Origin: Voacanga thouarsii
Lineage: Eukaryota; Streptophyta; Magnoliopsida; Gentianales; Apocynaceae
Assembly: GCA_026120185.1 (NCBI GenBank)
Contig: JANUWF010001819.1
Location: forward strand, 186,001-250,000
Length of the DNA: 64,000 nucleotides
Direction of reading: 5' to 3'
A program made the translations under genes and the position numbers. A model generated the notes under the pieces. It saw only the letters and a program-made list of their open reading frames with translations, ran no database searches and had not been told where the DNA came from. This document shows, piece by piece, positions 34,991 to 47,646 of the stretch. Within the stretch, counting starts at the first letter, position 1; every line of letters begins with the position of its first letter.

Positions 34991-36110
34991 TGAAAATCCT
35001 AGTAATGGCGAATGTTTGCAATAGAATCGCAAAGCTAGAGGAGGATAGTCATTTGGCTCTCCAACTGAGCATCCACTTGTGTATCAAAATCAGTACGTGA
35101 ATGAGAGCTAGTGGCATGAGGGACAGGTCTAGTAGGTGGTTCCTCTTCATCCCTCACATCAGGGGGAAGCTTCTCTCTCATAGGGTGTTGCACCTCAAAA
35201 TGCCTCTTCAACCTCTTTGCCCTTTCATCATAGTGACACCCATACTGAACATAAGTATTCTCCATCACTAGGTCGAAGTCAGTAGTAGGCTCACTCAACT
35301 CTCCCTCCGTCTGCACTCCAAAGTCTCTCAGAATACGCATAATAACCAAAGGGAATTTAAGGGTTTTAGCTGCAATGTTAAAGGAAACAACCTCTGGCAT
35401 AGATTGAATGATAATTGGAGCAAAGGGAATAGACTCACGTTTCCTCATCTTATTCAGAATATAAAGGTTAAGAACCCTAGACTCATTAAAGTCACTAGCC
35501 TTAGGATAGACGTTGAAAGCAAAGATATAGACTATGGAATGCCATTAGGCCTCAAGATCATTGTTTGAATAGTAACAGTTTTGCCCTATTTAGCCTTTCC
35601 TCCACATGTAAAAATTATCCTTTATAACCCTTACATCCTATGTAGGCTCATAAATAACCTTTTGGTTATTATGATCCATAGCAATCCACTACTCCATATT
35701 AGAGACTCCCAAAATTCTAGCTAGTCTAGTTCTGACAAACTTAATGGGAATCCTTTTTACCATAGTGGAGATGATTTAAAGGTTTTTTTTTTTTTTTAGT
35801 CCTGCATGTTGGCATAAAACTCTCTCATGCACACAAGACAATAAGCACATTCTATTCTAATGATAGGCTCTCACCCCAGACGCCTAAACATAGTAGAAAG
35901 CTCTAGGAAATCGTCCAAAGAAGTCTTGCATCGTTTTTCTTCTATAATCTTATTGTGTTGGTGCTTGTCATAGTAGATTTAACACATAGGATAAGAGATT
36001 GGGTAGCTTAGGTAGGTAGAGACTCGAAGGAAAGTATGGATAAAGATGCATCTCGAGCTCTCTTAGCCCCCGGTGCTAACCCCCTACATCTCCTAGACAT
36101 GATGAAAGGA
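34990..36110 (-). pseudogene. Transposase_32-type ORF of a gypsy element
   Basis: The minus strand opens with MSRRCRGLAPGAKRARDAS at about 36095 and runs, with many stops, through a block with REFYANM (about 35815) to the open frame 35448-35035 (SIPFAPIIIQSMPEVVSFNI, then HYDERAKRLKRHFEVQHPM). This order fits the 'putative plant transposon protein' family carried by many Athila-type gypsy elements. Its function is unknown despite the name. A poly(T) tract at 35785-35799 breaks it. The second copy at 48180-49370 has the same layout, which supports the reading. Confidence 0.6.
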
Positions 36111-37290
36111 TGAAAAACAAAATGATAGAATAGAAAAATAGGACTCTCTCAAACTCACTCTTTTATAACACAATCAATGCTCAACTCTCAACTGTCTTGC
36201 TATTACAGTACCATTCAACACCACCACCAACTCAACACAAAACACCACAAGATAGTTAATAAAACACCACTCAACCTCCTCCAACAAACCTACAAGAAAG
36301 ATAGCTATATGCCAATCCAAACACAATATCAACATTCTTGATCATATCCACCATGCTTAATGTGGATCAACGAATCAATATACAATTCAGAATCAGAATG
36401 CTCAATTAGCCATGCCATTTATATTATAATGGAAAGCTTATTATCACAAGGCTAAGTTAAACCTGAACAACTATACTATATAAAAATTACTTATGAAGAA
36501 TGCATGCTCAATAACTTCTAAAAAGATGTAAAACCCCAATGGTATTAACCATAAAGCGTTATCAATTACATTCTCATGCTAAGGAAAGCTCAAAGAAAGC
36601 AATATTACTAATCAAATCCTTAACCCAAAACCATATTTAATAATTTTTGCCCAAAAATTCATAGAAAAATACCCAAAATTCATAAGAAAGAATTAAACTG
36701 TAGAAAGTGTGGAAAAATTATACCACAATGATCTCTAATGTATGGGCAATGATGTTATGCAAAAAGATTGAAGAAATCGTGTCCCAAATGGAAGGATTGA
36801 AAAATTGATTTTAGAGGAAAAGATTGAATTTTTCTCTGTTTTGATCCAAACTTTCAAGAACAAAGTGAGGATTTCTTGTTTAGGAAGTGTTTTGCAGGTG
36901 TAGAAAGTGACCCGGTGGTGTTCCGAGTTGAACCCGGTAATGGGTTGAGAAAAAATTTGAGAAAGATGAAAGTCTTTTGAAAAAAAAAAAAAATGGCCAG
37001 GAAGGTCGATTTTAGTGTGGTAGCTGAATGGGACGGCACCGGGCCCAAGGACTGGGCTTGGCATCGGGCCTATTCTGTACGAGGTTGTTGTCGGGTCGTG
37101 CTAGCTTGGTGCTCGGGCCAAAGGTTGGGTCCGACCCCAATCAGCTTTAGCCAAAAATCATTTTCTTTTCTAGAATTTAATGGAATTAAAGGAAAAGAAC
37201 ACAAACTCATGAAAAGAATACAGTCTAACAATTAACAAGAACAACCAAATAAATAAAAACAAATAAGAATTAAAAAGATGTCCAAAAATA
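36111..37290 (-). other. Untranslated stretch with GC-rich module
   Basis: On the minus strand this lies between the gag remnant and the Transposase_32-type ORF, where protease, RT, RNase H and integrase would be expected. None is present. 37030-37140 is GC-rich (GGCACCGGGCCC, then GGGCTTGGCATCGGGCC) and resembles the modules elsewhere in the window. The 36735-37064 open frame shows no known domain. Confidence 0.6.
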
Positions 37291-38546
37291 AAATCAATTC
37301 AAAATCATCGTTTCCCATGGTCTTGGTCACGTGGGTTGGTCTCCGTATTGCCTGGAAGTGATCTCGTTTGACGATCACCAAGGAGTTTGGCTAGCTGTCC
37401 AATTTGACTTTCAAGGTTGTGCATGGATGTCGCCAAATTTCCCATGGTTGCATCAACTCCTTAAAACCGTGTTTCTGTTCCACTTACCCGTTGGTTAACC
37501 AGCTCCTCCAATGATAGTTTAGCCAGTGGGGCATTATATGGCAATAGTGGTTGAGCCCTTTGCATCCCAAAATTTGAAAAAGCTTGTCAAGGTTGGTTTT
37601 GATTATTCCATGAAAGGTTAGGATGATTTTTCTAACCTAGGTTGTAAGTATTAATATAAGGATTATTACCTTGCGACCATTATCTATAAACGCCGCTTGT
37701 TCCAATGCTTCTTTTGAAAACCCCATATTTTGTCACTCATGGTTTGGAAGCCTTTTGCCACAAAAATCACAACTTACATTCATTACCTACCCTTGGGAAG
37801 GAGGCATTACCAATTGATCCATTTTCTGCATGAGTGCTTCCACCTTTGCCTCTAATGCAACTATTGCATCCACTTTTGTGTACTCCCTGTACAAGAGCTC
37901 TAGACCATGAACTACCCCAAGCATAGTTATTCGTAGCTAAATTTTTATTTAAATCAAATACCTCTGTGGGGTTTTGGAATTGATGAAGCCCCCTGCAGAT
38001 GCATCAACTAATTGCCTCGTGGCAAAGCTCAACCTACTATGAAAGATTTGCATCTGCATTCCCAACTTAAATTCATGGTAAGGACATGTTCTTAGCATTT
38101 CCCTTAAACCTCTCCAAACACTCATAAAAGTTTTCGGCCTCTAATTGTTGGAAGGCAAAAATGTCAATCCTAAGTTGGGATGTTCTTAATGGTGGGAAAC
38201 ATTTGGCCAAAACTTTTTCAGCTAACACATTCCAAGGAGTAATGGATTTGGTGGATAAAGATTTTAACCATGATTTTGCTCGATCTCTCAAGAAAAAGGA
38301 AAAAAGTCTTAGTTTGATAGCATATACAGAAATCCCATTAATTTTAAATGTGTCATAAATTTCTAAAAAGCTTGCGATGTGGGCATTAGGATCCTCTTTA
38401 GGTAACCCATCAAAGTGGACCATATTCTGGATCATTTGGATTGCGTTGGATTGTATTTCAAAATTGTTGGCCTCTATCCTAGGCCTCGTGATACCAGAGC
38501 CTGTACTTAAGATTGCAAGTTTTACATAGTCATTCATAATATGCAT
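37290..38546 (-). pseudogene. Athila-like gag
   Basis: The frame 38546-38073 gives RPRIEANNFEIQSNAIQMIQ, GLPKEDPNAHIASFLEI, RLFSFFLRDRAKSWLKSL and FAFQQLEAENFYECLERFKG. These are the well-known blocks of Athila-type gypsy gag (capsid). Broken frames continue with a KNHPNLSWNNQ-type segment at about 37600 and end near 37300 with LPGNTETNPRDQ, the point where protease normally follows. Many stops lie between. The gag-to-pol junction sequence is therefore present, but pol is gone. Confidence 0.85.
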
Positions 38547-38940
38547 GTTAACTCCACCGTTATCACTATTGTTGGGCTAATTTACCTTTATATATGTACT
38601 TACCTTTTGCCTTATAACCTTTCGGACCCTGGTGAGAGTTTTCTCGATTTCCGGATCAAGATCGACTATGTCAGCTTTGGATCGTCGAGTCATAAAATAA
38701 GAACAAGGTCTACATAAGACAGAAAATTGTGAGATTATAGAATTTACAAGTTAGACAATTTACAAATGAAGTTATAAGGAATTACAATATATAGAGACAT
38801 TAAATTACAAGTATACAAGGAAACAAAATATAGCACCTAGCCATATAAGGAACATATATACATATTGACATATTTATATATAGATATATAAATCTATAAA
38901 CATGGTTAAATTAACAAAATCCAAACTTTCATGATATTGT
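38547..38940 (-). other. Athila-like leader
   Basis: Short region between gag and the PBS, AT-rich, nothing else recognised. DLDPEIEKTLTRVRKV-like residues near 38660-38610 may be the gag N-terminus. Confidence 0.5.
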
Positions 38941-38958
38941 TCCTCGGCAATAGCGCCA
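38941..38958 (-). other. Athila-like primer binding site
   Basis: The minus strand reads TGGCGCTATTGCCGAGGA, two or three changes from the TGGCGCCGTTGCCGGGGA site (tRNA-Asp type) of Athila elements. It lies six bases from the LTR end. Confidence 0.85.
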
Positions 38959-38964
38959 AAAACT

Positions 38965-40501
38965 TGATGTGTAAATTTGAGTGTATAAAAATTATTAAAT
39001 TTAAATCCATCCCTTAGTCAAATTTTAATTAAAACATTAATCCCAAAATACACATACGAGCAAGTATAATCATCGCAAGCATAGTATAAAGAATTAACGA
39101 GTATCGATCCTTAAAGGAATAAGTACATACTAATCATTTTTCATTCATTATTTAACAGACCCAAATAAAGTGAAAAAAGAATTAAAAAAATAAAGAAATA
39201 TATACAACTCAAAGATTTATGAATATATAATTTAGACAATTATCCTAGAAAACATAACAATGAACCAATTAACAACTATCTCAATTAATCATCATCTTGA
39301 CATCATGAAGGAATATAAAATAAAGTTCAATCGTTTCCCAAGTCATGAATTCACTTATATAGACTCCACTTCTTTCCCAATCCATGAAATCATTACCTCT
39401 TGATTAAATTAGCAGATTTTCCAATCAAACCAATATAACCAAAAGATGCATTAAACATAATTTATTATAGACATGTAATTAGCTAACAACCCTATGCTCT
39501 AGGCGAAATTAACTAACCTTTGATTACTTAAATTCTTTGATCATAACTTCATTTCCCAAGTCCGTTAAATAATAACAAATATGAAATCAATAAAATTAAA
39601 TCAACTCCTAATGTCATTTCCCAAGTCAATTAGAAGTAAATCTAACTTCATCAATTCCTCCATAATCACAAGTAATCAAACGCTAGAAATGATAGAAAAT
39701 TGATCGAGTAGCTAATTGCTACATAAGTCATGAATCCCAAAATATTGTCAAATTACAATGAAAACATTGAATACAAAATTGTTTATGAAAAAGAAAACAA
39801 AGGTAAAAAAAATCACTCATAGACAAGCCTCCTTCTTCTTACTTAAAGATTCTCTTAAATAATCCTCATTGGTTAGGTGAATCTCTCATTCAATGAGTTA
39901 TTGACAATTTCTATTTTTGAATCCACCTCTACATGTCTCTATTCTCTTGTGTTTTCTCTTAATTTTATAGCCTTTTTGGATGCTAAATTCATTTCTTGAG
40001 AGATCTTAACTGAGTAGAAATTAGAAAATACCGAAATCTTTAAAAAATTTCTAAATTCGTGCATAGGATTTTGCCTTCCAGAGCGGGCCTAGCGCCAAGT
40101 ACCTTCGACCCACCTGGCACTAGGTACAATCTGTTCTTCTTCTGAATTTCTGCTCTATTTTTTTTTTTTTTTTTGGCCGAATAGAATGCACTCAACGCTT
40201 GGTCCACTTGCCCAAACCAGTGCCAGGTCTGTTATGCTTTCTTCCTGAAAGTTAGCTTGATTTCCTCTACTCGAGCAGAATGTACCTGATGTCTGGTCCC
40301 TTAGCTGGGCTTGGCACTAAATCTGTTCTGGAAGTGTTCACTTTTTGCTCAAATTCAACTTAAATCTTTACAAATTTGTCGAAAATATTTTTTACAAGCA
40401 AAATGTCAAATAGGAAGGAGTATGCCTAGTTATTACAAAAAAATGTATTACAAAATAATCTCAAATAACTAGAAAAATAATGGTAATTTTAATTCATATC
40501 A
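38965..40501 (-). mobile_element. Athila-like 5' LTR
   Basis: 1,537 bp, plus strand TGATGTGTAAATTTGAG to TAATTCATATCA. The possible target duplication is GGTAC (29387-29391) against AGCAC (40502-40506), only 3 of 5 matching. The copia-3 RNase H sequence resumes directly after it, which confirms the boundary. GC-rich modules lie at 40085-40127, 40190-40233 and 40283-40327; the A/T runs between are non-coding. Confidence 0.87.
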
Positions 40502-40506
40502 AGCAC

Positions 40507-41850
40507 AACTCCAAATTTTGTGAGGAACTTTCGGAGCCTAACCACTTATATAGAAGCTTATGAAGCTACTACATACTGAGCTTCCAATCTAGAGTCAGCA
40601 ATACAAATTTTTTTGATACTCCCCTATGAAATAACCCTTCTAGACAAAGTGAAAATATACCCATTAGTGGATTTTCTTTAATCTTTATCCGCCTAAAAAT
40701 TTGAGTTTGTGTAACTGATAGGAACTAAGTCATCAGCTTTGTAAACTAACATATAATCCCTCATTCCTTTTAGGTACTTAAGTATATGCTTCACAACTTA
40801 CCAATGTTCTTCCCCAGGGTTTGACTGATACTTGTTAACCATATTTACTATAAAGTAGATATCCAACCTATTACATAGCATGACATACATGAGACTTTTC
40901 ACAGCCGAGGTATAGGGAATCCTACTCATCCTCTCATTTTCTTCCTATGTCTTAAGACACTACTTGGAAGATAAGGTCAATCCGTGCCTAAAGGGTATGA
41001 TTGCCCATTTGCACTGATCTATACTTAACTTAGCAAATATCTTGTCAATATAAGTAGATTGTGTTAAATCTAACATTCTTTATTTTCTATCTCTAAGAAG
41101 CTTAATACCCAAACATTTGTAGATGATAATGCCTCTACGTCATTTCTAATGAGTAGAATGCCATTTACATAAAGTACCATAAAGGACACATTGTTCCCAT
41201 CTGACCTTCTATATACACATGGTTTATTTACGTTTTGTATAAAACCATAAGACTTTACAATCTTATCAAAATGTAGATTCCATGCTCATGATACTTGCTT
41301 AAGTTCATAAATAGACTTTTTAAGCTTGTAGACCATATGTTCTTAGCCTTTCGCAATAAAGCCTTTTCAGGCTGGGACATATAGATGTCTTTACTAAGAT
41401 AGCGATTAAGAAAAGCTATATTGGACATCTATTTGCCATATTTTGTAGTCATAGTGACATGCAATGGCTAAGAGAATGCGTATGGACTTAAGCATGGCAA
41501 TAGGTATACCCTCATAATCGATCCATTCTTTTTTAGTATAACCTTTTGCAACCAACCTTACTTTAAAGGATTCTACCTTTCCATCTGTACATCTCTTTTT
41601 CTTATATACCCACTTGCATCTATGGGTTTAATCCCTTTAAGTGTAGTGAAAAGATCCCGGACTTGATTGAGGTACATAGACTCAATTTCAGCATTCATTA
41701 CAGTTTGCCATTTGCCCTCATCAATATCAACAATGACCTCATCATAGCTAGCAGGATCTTGTTCATGATGGTCGGAGACAACCTCAAATGCCTTTCCCAT
41801 CCATCTCTTAATAACCCTAGATATCCTCCCACTATGACATGACTCAGTCT
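40507..41850 (-). pseudogene. copia-3 RNase H (N-part) and reverse transcriptase
   Basis: Aligns with copia-2 13170-14560 all along: 'tttgtgaggaacttt', the TEKY-type and SGYVF-type blocks near 40590-40670, and the RT active-site area at 41155-41175. No frame longer than about 75 codons survives. The piece 41800-41573 shows EVVSDHHEQDPASYDEVIVDIDEGKWQTVMNAEIESMYLNQV in two adjoining halves, the RT N-terminal block. Far more stops than in copia-1. Confidence 0.82.
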
Positions 41851-43110
41851 GTATGGGAACATCTGGTTGTGTCTCTTTTAGTTACTTAATCGGGGAGCTA
41901 AAATTTGAGACGTCAATCAACTTCTCTCCTAATTCCACATTATTCAAAACCTTAGTGGATACACTTTGTTCATCTTCCAAGTACCTAGCATAAGTATTAA
42001 TAAGTACTTCTTTCTCTTGGGGATGATAAAAGTAGCTACCCGTTGTTCATTTTGGATACCCGACAATGTAGAACAATTGTGATCTTGAGTCTAACTTTCT
42101 TCCTTTAGTCAATACATAAGCTGGACAAACCTATACTTGAAGATGATTAATACTAGGCTTTCGTCCAGTACACATCTCATAGGACATCCTAGGCACCGAC
42201 TTAGAAGGCACCAAGTTTAGAATATACGCTACTGTTTCCATGAGTATATCCCCAAAACGAAATAGGAAGAGTTACATGACTCATCATGCTTCTGACCATT
42301 TCCATCAACATTCTATTTCTTCTCTCAGCTACTCCATTCTGTTGGGGAGTTTAGGTACTGTTTGCTGAGATACTATACCCTGATGTGCCAAGTAGTCATT
42401 GAATTCACCAAGGATATACTTTCCATTGCGATCCAATCTTAGCTTTCTGATTAGTTTACTTGTTTGATACTCCACCTCAGCCTTAAACTCCTTAAATATA
42501 TTAAAGGAATCATACTTGCACCTTATCAAGTAAACATAACTAAAATGCAAGTGATCATCTGTAAATGTGATAAAGTAATTATAAGCTCCTCTAACCTTTG
42601 AAGATATAAGACCACATACATCAGTATGAACAAACTTTAATATTGGCCTTTTCTACCTTTTGAGTAAAGGACATTTTGGTCATTCTACCCTTAAGGCAAG
42701 ATTCACACTAAGACCATTCCTCCAATTCTAATGAGCTCAAAGACTCATTTTGGATTAACCTCTGAATCCGATTAGGATTTATATGTCCTAATCTCAAGTG
42801 CCATAAATAAGAGTTATTTGATGTAGCCTTTCTCTTTTTATTATTAGGTTTACTTCTAAGTATTATTTATTTGATAATTAATAGCATTAATATAGAAAAG
42901 ATTCCCATACATGTTTTTAGACAAATAATATTTCTATTTCTATTGATTGAAATACTAGAATGAAAAGAAACAAAATATCTTTGATTAATCAATTTAGAAA
43001 CTGAAATCAAATTCTGCTTAAAAACTAGAAACATATAAAATATCTTTTAAAACTAAAACCCTATTACAATCAAATAATAGCTCTAAGTCTCCCACTCCTT
43101 CGGCCCACAC
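41851..43110 (-). pseudogene. copia-3 integrase region
   Basis: The frame 42550-42329 (FSYVYLIRCKYDSFNIFKEF, then LRLDRNGKYILGEFNDYL) is the centre of a copia integrase core; the SDR.GEY block has become LDRNGKY. HHCC remnants follow at about 42640-42800. It matches copia-2 14700-15800 in order and spacing. Confidence 0.82.
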
Positions 43111-44060
43111 TTGTGCACCGTTGCCCACTCTAGGTCCATGCTCTCCTCTATTGAGTCGCCTTACCTTGCTAAACCCCTGCAAAGAGTTACAGATATGGTC
43201 AGTGGCTCTGGAATCAACAATCCAAGTGGATAATGATCAAACCATTAAAATAGAGTCTAAGTAAAGAGTAATATCTAAGGAGGATTTGGCCAAGAAGTCC
43301 GGATAATCCTTTTTGAAGTGCCTCTTCATGCCACATTTGAAACATTTGCCCTTGGACTTTTTGCTAAGCTTAGATGGATCGAGCCTGGATGCCATGGACA
43401 ATGTTCTGGGCCTTCTCTCTTTTGAACTTCTTGGGCTTAGGCCTAATTCTAGAAGATGAATCAAATTGAGAAACTAAAATCTTTGAGTCAGACTTCATAA
43501 TTTTCTCTGTAGCCTAAAGTTCCTTCATCAACTCTAGCAAAGACATATTCAACTTTTTCATATTATAATTTAACTTAAATTGAGAGTATGATTTTTGCAA
43601 AGTCTTAAGAACCATATCACTTTGCCTCTCAGGATCGATAGTTGCCCTAGGATCTCGGCCTCTTTAAAGTGAGTAATCATCTTGAGCATATGCTCGCGAA
43701 CCGATGCCCCCTTAACCATCTTAGTATTCATGATTTCTCTAAGAGCTTCCTACCTTGTAGGTCAGATCTTGTCAGCAGCACATGGTGCATAATGAAATAT
43801 TGATGTACTACGCAATAGGCATGTTCTCGTGCTTAGACTAGAGAATATTGGACATGGAAGCCAAAATATAGCATCGAGCCATTTCATCAGCTTTCTTCTA
43901 TATCTTCTCCGCCTCACGATCTTGTTTTGTGGAATCTTTCCCAATTTCAGGACAGGGGTCAGTCAAAACATATTTGTACTCTTCCGCAGTGAGTACTACG
44001 TTCAAATTCTTTTTTCAATCCACGTAATTAGGTTCAGTTAACTTATTCTCCTTGAGAATA
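43111..44060 (-). pseudogene. copia-3 gag and protease region
   Basis: The frame 43464-43237 has a zinc knuckle GKCFKCGMKRHFKKDY in which the last Cys has become Tyr, so zinc binding would be lost. 43944-43762 and broken frames up to 44050 are the gag N-terminal part, parallel to copia-2 16370-16860. Confidence 0.8.
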
Positions 44061-45622
44061 ATGGACAAAGGACTGAACCAGACATTTCTATTGATTGGGA
44101 AAAAAAACTTCATTCAAAAAAATGTTTATTTTGAAAAACACATATAAAATTCACATTTAAAACATCATATCATTTCCATGATATGGTTAACCTATTAAAA
44201 CCATTATAAAAAATATGAATAATTTGGCTCTTAGAAAAATTGACAGAGCTTTGTAGGAAGGTTAAAATTTTTCTAAGTTAACTGTATAACCATCACAAAT
44301 TAAACTTCCTTAATAGGTAATGATCCAGAGATAGTTCCATCGATTGGATGGCTACTACTCTTACCACCTACGGACAATCCAACATTAATGCCTCCAACAA
44401 TAGATTGGCTGACACTAACACTTATCCTAGACTTAATTATAATTCCTCCATTAATTCTAGATTCTCGTAGAAATCAATCCGACAGGGAGTCATGCTCAAA
44501 ATGACACGAGGATAGCCACAATCTCTAATAGGAACCTGTGATGGAATTTTGTGGGGTTGTTGGAACCACTTTCCCACTTAATCTTTTGAGAAAAATAAAT
44601 TTTTAGGAAAAACATTTCTTTAAAATATTAATTGGTTTTTATTAATTTTAGTGAAAATCCAATAATTCAACCATTATTTTCTATGTCAAGGATAAAACCC
44701 TTTAAGAAAATAAACTACGAATTTTTATTGCACTTCTTAAGTTAAAACCATTTTCTAGGAACTAAATTTAAAATACCCAAATTCAAAATTATTCTCCATG
44801 TCAAGGATAAAAAAAAAACCTTTAGAAGAATAAACCATGAATTTATTTTTAAATTACTTAGTTCTAATTTAAAAATGTTTTCCTCAATTATTTTATCTAG
44901 AGAAAATATTAATTTCTCAAAACCCTTTGTGCATTTGATCACAAAATTAAATAAAATAGGCATGCTCTAAAAATAAACTTTTTACATACTATTTCCTATC
45001 ATTTAATTCTTATGTGACCAAATAATAGATTAAACATCATAATATTAGTAAAATTAAAATGATCTTATTTAATCTTGAGGTGGTTCCACCTTTACTAACA
45101 TTTTTCATGCAAAATTATTTATCATAATAAATAAACCATTGCATGAAAATAACCTCATGTGATATAGGCCCCCAAGAAGAAAAAAGAAAATTACACAGAA
45201 AAATTAAATGAAAAAACTTGGAAGCTTGAACCGCACGAACCATGATCGAATCGCCCAAGAAAAAAGCACTATATGCTTGTTCCAAAATCATCATCCATTT
45301 TCCTTTTTTTTTTTTTTTTGTTCCTTGGAGTTTCAAAGTTATTCAAGCACAAATATTGTTACAAAAATTCCCATAAATGAATTTAAATATAATATCAATC
45401 GCCTATGCCTTTCAAAATGAAGTGTACACAAATTTTATGAGAAATGAATAACAATAAATACAAGTGTCTATGTCTCCATACGCGAGATGTACACAACATC
45501 AACCAATATCTAAAACTACAAGGGATCCATACAATCACAAATGTTGATTTTTATTTTTTTTAATTAGTAAAGGAACCACATTTTTTGGTTATTAACCCTA
45601 AACATGCTCATAGATTGAACAT
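44061..45622 (-). other. copia-3 5' leader
   Basis: Non-coding leader with two stem-loops (44674-44713 and 44789-44833) equivalent to those in copia-2. It lacks the GC-rich module present in the copia-2 leader. The small open frames (44742-44963, 45115-45336, 45208-45420) carry no known motif. Confidence 0.7.
44674..44833. repeat. Two tandem stem-loops in copia-3 leader
   Basis: Copy 1 (44674-44713) pairs TTATTTTCT with AGAAAATAA perfectly. Copy 2 (44789-44833) pairs TTATTCT with AGAATAA. Both share the loop core ATGTCAAGGATAAA with the copia-2 copies. Confidence 0.75.
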
Positions 45623-45635
45623 GGCTCTCATACCA
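45623..45635 (-). other. copia-3 primer binding site
   Basis: The minus strand reads TGGTATGAGAGCC, one change from the initiator tRNA-Met complement, two bases from the LTR end at 45638. Confidence 0.88.
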
Positions 45636-45637
45636 CT

Positions 45638-47646
45638 TGAATGATTGCGGAAAAATACAAATGCAGTGGAAAATAGCAATTTAAGTTTTTTTCCCAAGCC
45701 AAAGTTTAGGAATACTATTTTTAGGCCACTTAGATTGAATAATTGAAGGATTTGGATTTGAGATGAAATGCCTTGGTTTGTCACAAATACTTGTTCCGCA
45801 GGAATACCGGTCAAATGTCGGCTCCTTTACATCAAATACGCGCACCAAAATTGCTACCTTTTAATTTTTCAAAATATTTGCGAACCTCTTATAGGTTATC
45901 TACACGTAAAAGTAGAATAATAAGTGAAAAAATAATTTTCTTGGAAGAATATTGAGAGAGGTATTAAATTTTTTTCAAAGAAAAAGAAAACAAGAACCGG
46001 CGGCTACGTTTTGGAACAAAAACAAGAAAGCGTTTTATTTTCCCTCTTTTTTCTCACGTGAATCCACCAAAACCAATTAGCATACAATTTAAATAAAACC
46101 ACCGAAATTGGCAAACCAATTTTATCAGGCACGAAAACCAATTCGGATACAATGTGTCTTTCTTGATTTTGTTTCCAAAACATGAAATTGGAAATTCACG
46201 TGAATACAAAGTCAACCAAGATCACATACTTCTCAAATTGGAATAATCCAATTTCCTGTATGTATAGCAAAACCGAAAAGCACAATTTCCTAAATTGCAA
46301 TTCGGTTTTGGAAAAGAAAAAAAAAACTCCTTCCATTTTTTTTTTATTTCCAAAAACTACCGCCACTTTTTTTCTTTTTTATTTCCTTTCCTTTTTTTAA
46401 TTAACTCGGGAATAATTAAATAGCTTTTTATTAATTAATTAATCTACTTGGGTCTAATATAAAATTACACAAAATAATTAATTAATAAATTAATTAATTA
46501 AATTAACTCTTTTATTAATTAATTAAATTACTTGGGCCTAATATAAAATTATCCAAGATAATTAATTAATAAACTAATTAATTAAATTAGCTCTTGTATT
46601 ATTTAATTAAACTACTTGGGCCTAATATAAAATTATTCAAGATAATTAATTAATAAACTAATTAATTAAATTGGCTCAATAATTATTCTAGTCCAAATAA
46701 GTAATTAATTGGACTTCTAGAATAATTCTTCTAATAATAAATTCACCCAATAAGCCTATATGTTAAAAAAATTTACAAAGGTTATTTGAGCTATTCTGGG
46801 GACTAAAAGATATATTATTCTTGATTACTAAAATAACCAAAATACCCCTACTAACAAACAGTAGTATTTTAATCATTTAAATATTCCATTTATTACCATA
46901 TAAAAATATTAACCCTGAGAATAATATTGTAAGTACAGTGTCTTCGACCTACAGGTGTAATGATGAAAATATCCGTCTACATAACACCCATCATTGAGAT
47001 GGGGAATATAGTACTAACACATTTTTCAATGACATCTACCATCTTTTGATAACTTGCCCGATAATCTATGACTTCTAATATGTACCAACTTATCTCATGG
47101 AGCTACCATAAAGTAGACATACTTAGTCACGTTTTCCAAGGCCCTAAATTATTAGATTATCTCGGACAATCACAAGGGAGTGATTTCTTCAAATAATGAA
47201 GTATAAAAACTCTGTTATATAAGTTTGTCTTAATTAACTAGAGCCATACATCCAACGTATACGGTTATTAGCCTTGTAATAAGACCTCACCCAATATACA
47301 TCAAAGTGCACAAGTTCAGTTTCACCAGACCACCAACTTACACTCAAGTCTTAGGGTACTCGTCCACGTAGTAGCTGTGATAAACCAATCTTTATTTATT
47401 TTAATATTTTTATAAAGATTATTATTGCGCGGTTCAATTCTACATATTCCAAATACACTTACACTATTGACGTGAGTAGGCTACTCACTGGTTAAAGGTA
47501 AACTATCCTCCATTTAGAAACCATAGTGTAATGATCTAAATTTTGACGAAGTGCCCAGCTTCATTAACCGATCAAGAACAATTTTTTGCTTATGTGTTAG
47601 CAGCTCATAATCTACATCTTACTGTGAAAGTACGACCCAATTATGT
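45638..47646 (-). mobile_element. copia-3 5' LTR, truncated
   Basis: Aligns with the split 3' LTR (9330-11089 plus 28659-29103) from TGAATGATTGCGG onward. It stops near 47646 inside 'cgacccaattatgta', so the last 125 to 160 bp (the U3 start) are missing and no target duplication can be seen. It contains the three 84-bp repeats at 46444-46695. The open frames here are the same chance frames as in the other LTR (for example 46182-46400 and 9949-10173). Confidence 0.9.
46444..46695. repeat. Three 84-bp tandem repeats in copia-3 5' LTR
   Basis: Landmarks at 46444, 46528 and 46612, exactly 84 bp apart, equivalent to 10203-10454. Confidence 0.9.
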
